Source of the DNA: Polysphondylium violaceum | Taxonomy: Eukaryota > Evosea > Eumycetozoa > Dictyosteliales > Dictyosteliaceae | Direction of reading: 5' to 3' | DNA length: 51,580 bases | Assembly: GCA_000277445.1 (NCBI GenBank) | Contig: AJWJ01000115.1 | Coordinates: 1 to 51,580, forward strand | In this document: piece after piece, positions 24,050-32,711 of the stretch | Numbering within the stretch: the first letter of the stretch is position 1 | How the letters are laid out: the number at the start of each line of letters is the position of its first letter | The notes under the pieces: generated by a model | What the model was told of the DNA's origin: nothing | Database searches by the model: none | Seen by the model: only the letters and a program-made list of their open reading frames with translations | Position numbers and translations under genes: made by a program

Positions 24050-24538
24050 CTACCATAATAAATATAAAGTGTATTGTTTTATAGAGTCGTTAATAATACA
24101 ATAATCAATCTATTTTTCTTTAATGTCCATAGTTTGTACATATTAGAACAGAATGTCCTTTCTTGATCTAATGATACCATAAAGGATCATTCCGACCGAG
24201 AAAACTATGATACGGGTCCAATTACAAACAAAAGAAAATGTAAACGGGGCTTCTAGACTAAAAACTACGTTCATAAAGTAGTTTTTGACCAAGGAGCAAT
24301 GAAAGGATCCCATCCTTTTCAGTCAAATGAGAGCCAGGCCTAATATCCATTGAATCTTTGTATTTGCATATCTTGTGCTGTCATTGCCACCAAGATATAC
24401 AAATACCAAAAGGTTCCCTAGCTTTTGAACTTGATAAAAAATAGATAAAAAAAAAAAAATTTCATGAAAAGCATCTTTTGTCGATTTTTTCATAAAAGAA
24501 AAGATAAACAAATACAGATATTATATATAGACAAAGAA
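24050..24538. other. Intergenic DNA with cluster of hairpins
   Basis: Spacer between the PI3-kinase gene and the CstF-64 gene. From 24151 to 24406 the sequence is clearly less A/T-rich and contains four successive inverted repeats, described separately as a candidate structured RNA. The last 100 bases are A/T-rich promoter sequence of CstF-64. Confidence 0.6.
24151..24406. ncRNA. Candidate structured RNA, four hairpins
   Basis: Four stem-loops follow one another. (1) GAATG 24151-24155 plus CCTTT 24157-24161 pair with AAAGG 24181-24185 plus CATTC 24188-24192. (2) AAAAACTAC 24260-24268 pairs with GTAGTTTTT 24278-24286. (3) AAAGGAT 24302-24308 pairs with ATCCTTT 24312-24318. (4) GTATTTG plus ATATCTTG (24360-24366, 24368-24375) pair with CAAGATAT plus CAAATAC (24391-24398, 24400-24406), which is 15 pairs with one mismatch. 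The pairings are seen directly. That they form an RNA gene, rather than part of an untranslated region, is inference; the strand is unknown and no RNA family was recognised. Confidence 0.35.
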
Positions 24539-26421
24539 ATGGCAAATAGACCGCATTCATCAAAGAGCGTATTCGGTATGATGTTTTTATTACGATTAGT
24601 ATTGCTGATTGTGTTTTTATTGTTTTTCGTCGTATGCTTTTGTTTTTACTGATTGCACAAATGTTGTAATAATACAATAGTATTGTTATTTGTTTAAATT
24701 GCTCAACTAAAGATTGAGTATTAATATAAAACACATTATATCAGTTGGTAATATACCATATGAAGCAACAGAAAAGGAAATGATTGAAATATTTCAAGAA
24801 GTAGGAAAAGTAGTATCATTTAGACTTTTAGAGGATAAAGAGTTAAAGAAATCACGTGGATATGGTTTTTGTGAATATGAAAATGCAGAGACTGCTTTAT
24901 CAGCTATAAGAAACTATATGTTGTTTTATTATTTATATTAGGAGATATCATCATCGTCTTTTTCTTTCACACTCTCTCTCCATTGATAACTCCTTCATTC
25001 TATTTTACTTTCTCTATTCCTTATTATAGATTGACTTGTCATTTTTGAGAGAGAGGGGTAGAATAATAGATAGATAGCTAATATATACAATATATGATAA
25101 TTAATAACACAACAGAGATAAACAGCAACCCTTTTGATAGAACCGGTATTTGTTTTGTTTTATTAAACGAGATTACTATATGAATACACATATATAAATC
25201 TACAAATTCTATACTAAATAATAGGGAATTCAATAAAAGAGTATTACGTGTATCAAGTGCAGATAATGAAAAAGCAAATGAAATGGCATCATTAATGTTA
25301 CAACAACAACAAAATCAATCAAATCCACAACAAAACCAACCAGTTGATCCAAGAGGATGGAGAGGCAATATGAATGACCAACAACAAAATCAAAATCAAC
25401 AAAACAATCAACAAATGCCTCCAAACATGCAACAAGTCTCTCCACAACAAATGCCTCAAAATATGCAATACCAATCAAAAGTATTTATTTAGCTACTACA
25501 ATTGCGTAAAAGACGAGATATTAATTATCATTATTATTTAATTAGGAATTACAAAGTATAATTGATGGACCCAATGGACCACAAATATTTAAAATATTGG
25601 CAGATATGAAACAATTGGTACAAAATCAACCAGATCAAGCTAGAAACCTATTAAATAACAATCCACAATTGGCCATGGCTTTATTACATGCTCAAGTTTC
25701 AGTGGGTATGATTTCACAAAACACTGCCAACCAAATTTTAGCTATGAGTTCAAAACAACAAGGTCCTGGGCCAATGCAAGGTGGTGGCGGTGGTAATAAT
25801 TTTGGACCCCAATCACCACCAATGTTTAACAATCCAAATATAAGCGGTGGCGGTGGTATGAATCCAAATATGAGTAATCCAAACATGAATATGCCAATGG
25901 GAGGTCCAAATATGAATAATCCAAATATGAATAATCCAAATATGCAAAAAGGCGGACCATATGGTGGAGGTGGCATGAACCCAAATATGAATAATCCAAA
26001 TATGCCAATGGGAGGTCCAAATATGAACAATCCAAATATGAATGTAAATAATCAAAATATGAATAATCCAAACAACATGAATAATCCAAATATGCCAATG
26101 GGAGGTCCAAATATGAATATGAATAATCCAATAATGGGAGGTGGCCAAAATATGCCAATGGGAGGTCCAAATATGAACAATCCAAATATGAATATGAATA
26201 TGAACAATCCAAATATGGGCGGTGGTCAAAATATGCCTCTTCAACCACCACCAAATATTTCACCCTCTGCCATGGCAGCTTGGAATCAATTATCAGATAA
26301 ACAAAAACAATTTACAAACTGGGTTGTTAACCTCTCTCCTCAAGAAATTGAACAAATGCCCATGTCTAATAGAGCTCAAGTTTTACATATCAAACAAGTT
26401 TATTCTAGTCAAAGAAATTGA
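24539..26421 (+). CDS. cstf2: CstF-64, cleavage stimulation factor subunit 2
   Basis: Binds the GU-rich element downstream of poly(A) sites in mRNA 3'-end processing. Exons are 24539-24575, 24745-24919, 25225-25480 and 25546-26421, giving 447 residues. The RRM runs from [16 protein letters not shown] through [18 protein letters not shown] to [16 protein letters not shown] Gln/Asn-rich linker follows, then the CstF hinge ([15 protein letters not shown] to [10 protein letters not shown]), a Met/Asn/Pro/Gly repeat region (MNNPNM type, about 100 residues), and the C-terminal helical domain ([24 protein letters not shown]). The first exon was found by matching SSKSVFVGNIPYE across the junction. 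The frame is open for 25 codons upstream to an ATG at 24464, so an N-terminal extension is possible. The 305-bp second intron removes or alters a conserved loop of the RRM. Confidence 0.94.
25855..26225 (+). repeat. Degenerate coding minisatellite in CstF-64
   Basis: A short unit AATCCAAATATGAAT and variants such as CCAATGGGAGGTCCAAATATG recur about twenty times in the coding sequence. They encode MNNPNMN and PMGGPNMN repeats. Homogeneous blocks (for example CCAATGGGAGGTCC at five places) suggest recent unequal exchange. Confidence 0.85.
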
Positions 26422-26547
26422 TAACAATAATTAATAAAAATTATTTAATACTAATTATATCATTGGTTTATTATTCTCTCATTTTTTCTATCATCTATCT
26501 ACATCAATAGATACTATTTTGTTGTCTATTTCTATTTATTATTTTAT

Positions 26548-29500
26548 TTATTTAAAAATATAAGCAAGTGGTGTTTTGGGATCAAATGGTAGTTTTAATG
26601 TTTCTACAGTGTTTGGTATTTTACCTCTAAAGTATTCACCGAGCTTCAAGTACTTTATAGTTGGGGGAAAATATTCTAAATCTTGGATTGGCTGATTCCT
26701 AGCCAGTGTTAGTTTAGCGAGAGATGGAGGTAGATCTTTTGCACTGATTTCAAAATAAAGTCCCTCTTGATATGTTTTTGTGAAAAAGTTTAATTCTTGA
26801 ATTGATATTGGCAAGAATTCAAAAAAGTCACAATAGTAATCACAGCTCAATGCTTTGAGATTGCGTGGAAGTGTATTTTCACAAAATTCAAATGGAAACA
26901 TGCATTAAAGTGGATCTCCTCTACGCTGTCTGGGAAAATACCTGCTTCGAATTTTTCTTCAAATTGTTCACAATTGAAAGAGATACTCTTTAGATTTTAT
27001 GGAAAGAATCCAATTGGAAATGGTTGTGAAAATGATTTTGAGATAGTTAATTGTTCGATGGTGTTTGGTAGTTGTATTGAATTAAAATAGTTTCCCATAT
27101 GTAGGATTTTAAGAAATGGAGGTGGAGTAAATTGTCTTGTGTAATTAATAGGCAAATTAACTTTGGTGACGCTCTCTGGCAATGCACCTGGTAAAATGAT
27201 TTGTTCGTAGGAATTTAGAAATTCTATAGATTTGATATTTGTAATCAATGAACCTGGTTTCAAAAAATCATTAAATCCGTAGGACTTTGAAACTAAATTT
27301 ACTTGTAAACTTGTCCGAAAGGTTTAACCAACTCATCCCGCTCAAGAGGTTCTATTTTATCTATAAATTTAATTAAACTTTCTATTTGAATACTTTTAAC
27401 TACTGGTGACAAGTTTCTAAAAGATATATGATTTTCAAATCTTTTCTTTTATTTATCGATTTTTGATCCTGAATAACTTTAAAATGTTCAACATGGGGTG
27501 GAATTGGGAAAGAGGTATCACCATTACTACAAAAGAAACAAATATGAGAAACTGTTTCAGGAATTGTATTCATTTTAAGTCTACAACTATTGTAAAAGGC
27601 AAGGTACTTAACGCTGGATGGTAGCATTTCAAAGTTTAGACTTTTCTGATAATATCCACCAAGTGTAATCGATGTTATTGAGGGTGGAAGAAAAACATTT
27701 GAAAGTGATTGGTTAAAGTTTTTACCAAAATATATCTCTGTCACAGAATTCGGAATGGAGTTTTAAGTATTGGTTGGTTATAGTCTTCACCAAATATTAT
27801 TCTTGAAATATGATTTGGTATTTGTCCTTCAAATATTGGTTCATTTTCTAACCAAATCAATGTTTTTGTTTTTGGGGAAATAGATTTCTTTTTGTCATAG
27901 ATTTCAATATTATCTAGTCTACTTGAAACAAATTCAGAAAGTTGTTGTACAGTTGAAATTCATGAGTTGGGAAAGAAATTCTTTTTACAGTGATTGGGAT
28001 AATATTTTCTAAAGAACAACTGCGGAGAATATTCTCACATTTCATAAATTGAATGGAGGTGATTGTAGAGGGAATAGAGCCCTTTTTTAATTTCTTCAGT
28101 ATCAAGTCCAAGACAAACTACAGTAGATGGAACCATATTTTTAATTATTTGATGTATGGTTCAATTGAATATTCTATATAGGTAAACGTGTTTGCAAGTG
28201 GAATGAATCTTTGATGGGGACATTTAAGGATTGTTAAAGATGAAGGAACAATAGATAATTTAAAATTGTGTTCAGGACCAATTGGATCTTCTATTTCCCA
28301 TTTCTTCTTCACTGACTTAATAGATAGACTCGTTAGACTTGATGGAAGTGGTATCGTTTGATTAAGTGCGTTTGTACAAGTTATTGTCATATGTTTCAAA
28401 CCACAATTGGTTGATATCTCTGGTAGGTTTAATGATTCTTTATAATACTCTTCTTTATCCATAATCGAGATCCAATAGTGAGATTCGGCCTGAATATCTA
28501 TAAACTTTAAGCTTGATGGAAGAGTCAGTCGTTTTTGAAATGGATGGGCAGTTTTAATTTTAAGATGGGTTATATTGATAGGGAGTGATCCATTGATGTA
28601 TATCCAATGGAATGGATCATAAGTATCGATATGAATTTCTAAATGCGTTAGAGATTTTGGTAATTCGTCGGAGCCATAAATGAATTGATTAAATTGGGTA
28701 CCAAGAACAAGAGCTTTAACATTTGATGGAAAATGTATATCTGACAACGATCTATTATAACCTTTAAACCTGATATACTCGACAGAGTCTGGTATACAAT
28801 TGGCGGCAATTGGTTCATTAAAGTATGGTCCAAAATATAACCTTTTGACGCCTTTAGGAATGTAATTTGGTTGCAAAAGTTCTTTGCATAGCCACATGAC
28901 TGTCTTTGTTGTTGGTGGAATTTGATAATTGGAATGTAGCGAAGGATATCCATAAACCCTAAATACACCATCAAAGATAGGTGAATATTGCTGTAAATAT
29001 GTAAACCTTTGCTCAGAATTTTCAGGCTCTAGCGAGTAGTTTGCAGGATAGTATAATTTATCAAATTGTTGATAAATATCTGTAAGATCAATCTCTAAAT
29101 CAACAGTTTCCATGATCTTTAATTGTTTACAAACGAGACTTTTAGTATAGAAATCATACCCTGCTTCTTTAATTTAAAGGGAAGTTATTGTGTGTGGTAA
29201 TACAACATTGGTCGAAAAATCACCTTTAATATATAAATGTTTTACAGTTGAAGGAATATTATGATCTTCTGTGATTCCATCAATTGTTAGATGTGTGATT
29301 GATGAAGGAAGGGAATATCTCTTGATAAATTAACACCAGAAACTGATAGATGAGTGACTGAAGTAGGAACAGCAACATATTTTTCTTTATATAGTGGAAA
29401 GAATCCGATATGATCAGACCTTATAATGAAATCTAAATGACTAATTTGAGATGGAAGATTAGAAACGATTGATATTAAATCTGATTTTAAAGTATCATAA

Positions 29501-29682
29501 TTGTAAAGTTGTTCTTGTTGTTCTTCCTCCTTTGGATGATACACTGTACCAATATAAAATATCAAACCTCTAACATCAACAGGAATATTTTCATTTTTAA
29601 AGAAAAAAACGTCATCTTGATAAACATTTAGTTTCATCACCTCGTCATCGTTATCTCTCTGCCTTTTTATTAAAAGAAACAA
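26548..29682 (-). pseudogene. Decayed FNIP/IP22-repeat gene locus
   Basis: Minus-strand reading frames across the whole interval encode FNIP-type repeats, a leucine-rich-repeat variant of about 22 residues abundant in Dictyostelium. Examples are IPNTVETLKLPFDP, LPPSLAKLTLARNQ, LPPSITSITLGGYYQ and LPSSITHLTIDG. The repeats run on from frame to frame. Open stretches are 29287-29682, 28145-29113, 27914-28111, 27400-27744, 26997-27263 and 26548-26901. Several frame shifts and at least one in-frame stop separate them; for example near 26999 the stop falls where GFFP would lead into NLKSISF. The shifts lack intron signals and some lie beside A runs. No in-frame ATG precedes the first piece closely. 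This is either one gene that lost its frame or two adjacent members; sequencing errors are an alternative. Confidence 0.75.
28145..29113 (-). CDS. FNIP-repeat protein, longest intact frame
   Basis: A 322-codon frame with its own ATG inside the decayed FNIP locus. Residues 1-65 are not repeat-like and contain several Tyr and acidic residues. From about residue 67 repeats appear: IPPTTKTVMWL, IPKGVKRLYFGPYF, IPDSVEYIRFKGY, FPSNVKALVLGTQF, LPKSLTHLEIHID, and so on to VPSSLTILKCPHQR. FNIP proteins often start with an F-box-like or kinase domain, and neither is seen. Repeat-coding sequence continues beyond the stop in another frame, so this is probably a piece of a longer original gene, though it could be expressed as it stands. 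The function of the family is unknown. Confidence 0.5.
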   Translation of the reverse strand: METVDLEIDLTDIYQQFDKLYYPANYSLEPENSEQRFTYLQQYSPIFDGVFRVYGYPSLHSNYQIPPTTKTVMWLCKELLQPNYIPKGVKRLYFGPYFNEPIAANCIPDSVEYIRFKGYNRSLSDIHFPSNVKALVLGTQFNQFIYGSDELPKSLTHLEIHIDTYDPFHWIYINGSLPINITHLKIKTAHPFQKRLTLPSSLKFIDIQAESHYWISIMDKEEYYKESLNLPEISTNCGLKHMTITCTNALNQTIPLPSSLTSLSIKSVKKKWEIEDPIGPEHNFKLSIVPSSLTILKCPHQRFIPLANTFTYIEYSIEPYIK

Positions 29683-30184
29683 AGTATCAGTAATTGCAAA
29701 TACTATAGCAATAAAAAATCAGAATTTATCGGGAAGAGATTGTATAGGTAATAGCTAAAGGATATTTAAAGTACATTAATTTAGAATGAAAGATAAATCA
29801 TGAAAAGTTGGTGAAAATAAAATTTTATAGTTTCAATATTATATAAGTTTTAAAACTTTTATTACATAAATTTAAAAATTTCTCTACAAAAAAGGGTGTA
29901 TATATTGATCCATCATTGATATTTAGTTAATTATTATTATTATGTTTGGTTTTTTTGTTATATATATAAATAAATATATAATAAATAAAAAAGACTAAAT
30001 AATCAAATATTAGAAAACTTTTTGATAAAAGAAATGATGGTATTTTGAAAGAGAAATAAAAAAAAAATGAACTAATTTACTTGAGAGGTGAGTGAGGGGG
30101 TTGAAAGTGAAAGTTGAGAGAGTGTGATAATTGAATGTGATTGTGTGAATAAATGATTATTTATATAAATAAATATAAAATCAT
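29683..30184. other. Intergenic DNA
   Basis: Spacer between the FNIP locus and the end of the S-adenosylmethionine decarboxylase gene. It is A/T-rich and probably includes that gene's 3' untranslated region (minus strand) and old promoter sequence of the FNIP locus. No coding frame is seen. Confidence 0.5.
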
Positions 30185-31523
30185 TTAAACAGAGATAAGA
30201 CTACATTCAATATTACTACGAGATTCAATACTAGTAGAGGAGATAACGATTTCTTCTTCTTTGTCAAGAGAGTAATTAGAGACGACAACGTCATAACCAC
30301 CATCGAAACCATGAACAGTTTTGTTTTGGATGGAATAGGATGGGATATTGACGTCAAAGGCAGAGTATGGATCACCAAGGGGACAACCATCTTCGGCGTA
30401 AAGAGCGGCGGTAAATCTTCCTGGCTTGAATACTTTGAGGACGTTGGCCAATAATTGATTGAAATCTGGGAGAGCGATATTTGTATCAAAGGAGGCATAG
30501 CTGCAGTGAGACTCTGGAGTGATGTGAATGGTCCAATACCATTTGCCCAAGAGGCCATTCATGGAATAACCACATGGATCAAATTGATAGTCATCAATCT
30601 TTGAACCAGGGATGAGATTGGCAATGCCACTCTTGACAGTGACATCCCAAGCAGAGACACCCTCTTGTTTGAAAAATTGTTGCATAACGGTTGGATCGAG
30701 ATCGTGCATCATGACTTCAAAGGTTTGTTCAGTTCTCTTTAATGTGTTGTTCTTTCTGAAATCAGCAATGTAAAGATTCCAGTGATCTTTGTTTAATGGA
30801 CCCATAACATAGGCTTGACCATGGAAAGTTTTGTTGAGAAAGTTGACTTCATCATTAAAGTTACAGTGTGGAAATACTTGTTTGGTTGGTTGGTTGAGGT
30901 TCTTTCTTGAAAATACGACCATCTCTACCTCTAACCCGCATTCGATACCGGCCTCGATCATTTTGGAGATCAAATGTAAAAGTGTGGTGGTGCCACAGGT
31001 TTTGATCATCACACGACGAGGATAGACAAAGAGACTAGATTCTGATAATACATAGCTGTCAAAATATTCATTGCTAGTTTGACTGATAATTGTGCATCTT
31101 GCAGAATCTAATACTTTTTGCCATCTTTCTTTATCATGGCTACGTAATCCCATTTTGCTGCAGTTGTTCTTGGTGTTTGCCTTTTGAATTGGACAAAAAC
31201 GGATATCTAATTTTTTTTCTGGTCCTTCAAATCCATCAGAATAATCATTTTGATTATTGTTGATGCATTGTTCAAATCCAGCATCTGATTCGTTGAATAA
31301 TTTATCGATGTTTGACCTAAGTTGTGAAAATTATGAAAAATTAGAATTTTATGAACTTTGCCTCATACAATTTTTTTTTTTTTTGTGTTGTCCGAAATTT
31401 GAAAAAAATTTTGCGAGCCGAAAAAATAAAAAAAAAAAAAAAGTAAAAAAATACAACAAAAATAAAATGAGAGATAATTGCGGTACTTTGAGGATAATAA
31501 AATGACACTTACATAGTTGGCAT
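30185..31523 (-). CDS. amd1: S-adenosylmethionine decarboxylase proenzyme
   Basis: Pyruvoyl enzyme that supplies decarboxylated AdoMet for spermidine and spermine synthesis. Exons on the minus strand are 31523-31513 (11 bases, MPT plus two bases) and 31316-30185, with a 196-bp intron; the product has 380 residues. The N-terminus after splicing reads MPTMSNIDKLF and later FEGPEKKLDIRF, matching the family start. Autocleavage occurs at the Glu-Ser bond in YVLSESSLFVYPRR, with Ser97 becoming the pyruvoyl group. KTCGTTTLL (catalytic Cys), FDPCGYSMNG and the substrate-site region HITPESHCSYASFDTN are all present. The single long frame would start at a later Met (residue 59), but that would omit conserved sequence. 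The gene is divergent from msh2 across 1.19 kb. Confidence 0.96.
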
Positions 31524-32711
31524 AATATTTGGTTGGTTGTTTAGTATTGAGTAAAAGTGTGTTGTTGTTTGAAGTATAAATTAGTTGTTGGGAGTTTTTT
31601 TTTTTTTTCTAATATTTTTTTTTATAAGTGTATGTTGTTGTTCTATATATAAACGAGTTGCTAGTCGATGCTAGGAAATTCCGGTATCAGCGTAGTAGCC
31701 TGCGAGAGTAAAGTTGAAAGAGATGGACTTTCTGTATGTGTTACCCCAATGCATAAAAAGGCTATTTAAGACAATGGGGATTCTAATATTGTTTATTGAA
31801 TCCACGAAAGTTAAACTTTGAATTGAATCCAAAAACTTGGAGTATTAAATCAAAACTTTCACCAGAGACAGAGATTAAAAACCTACGATGTTTGTTCTAA
31901 CAGGTATGTTTTTAACAATGGTTTTGATAAAAGTAAAGAATTAATGAAAGGTTGGGGGGTGGGGGGTTGTGTTGGTATACTACTAGTAGAAATATATCAA
32001 GCACAAAGAATATTATTATTATGTTATTAATAAATAATGAATGAGATATTTAAATGTATTATGTACAGTGAAATAAAAAAGACGCCCGATGAAACAAAAG
32101 TGATGAAGATAATTTTAAATGTGTAATCTATTGAAAAGATGGTGTAGGGTGTCGTCTGAGTCAAATGTTTTGCAAAAAATAAAAAATATGCAAAAAAAAA
32201 TCACGGGGGGAAATGGTCAAAAAAAAAAAATTGAGAAAAAATTAAAAAAAACAAAATTTAAAAAACAATTTTGAAAAAAAGGTCTGAAACACTTTTCTTT
32301 CCTCTTTCGTCGCGTTTTAAGTAGATCCTTACTAAAGGGTAACGTTGGTAAAAAAAAATTCTTATAAAAATTTCGCGCTTTTTTTCAAATTTTTTTGTGC
32401 ATTAAATTTTATGCATGAGATAAAATAATATTACTTTTGAGATAATATATAAATATATATATTTGTTTGATTGTATAATATAAGAATATTTTTCATTTTT
32501 CATTTTTCATTTTTATAATATCATATCATTATTACTATTACTAGTAGATAAATAGTTTTTAGTAGATTGTCCATATTATCATAAACACAGGCATTATTCC
32601 CCCATCATTACATACAGATACACATAGTATTTGTACACACACTCGCACACTCACACACACACACACACCACATTATATACATATACACCAATAGGATAGA
32701 TAGGATAAATT
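31524..32711. other. Divergent amd1-msh2 intergenic region
   Basis: A 1.19-kb shared upstream region. The amd1-proximal 100 bases are its A/C-rich leader. A less A/T-rich island lies at 31660-31870. At 31888-31903 an ATG followed by CTAACAG and GTATGTTTTT looks like a tiny first exon with donor, but no matching downstream exon was found. Three copies of TTTTTCA are at 32489-32509 and a CA-rich repeat is at 32637-32668, shortly before msh2. Confidence 0.55.
32489..32509. repeat. TTTTTCA x3 tandem repeat
   Basis: Three perfect 7-bp copies about 200 bp upstream of the msh2 start. Similar in style to the TTTTTAACA array upstream of the S28 peptidase gene. Confidence 0.65.

Noticed and set aside
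24464-24538. In-frame extension of CstF-64 to an ATG at 24464
   Set aside because: The 25 residues are Phe/Lys-rich and unlike the family start. The ATG at 24539 gives a normal length before the RRM.
25692-26030. Minus-strand frames of Ile/Phe/Gly/Pro or His/Ile/Trp repeats
   Set aside because: They are antisense shadows of the CstF-64 repeat region.
31269-31278. TTCAAATCC, like a tRNA T-arm
   Set aside because: It lies within the amd1 coding exon, and no acceptor or anticodon stems fit around it.
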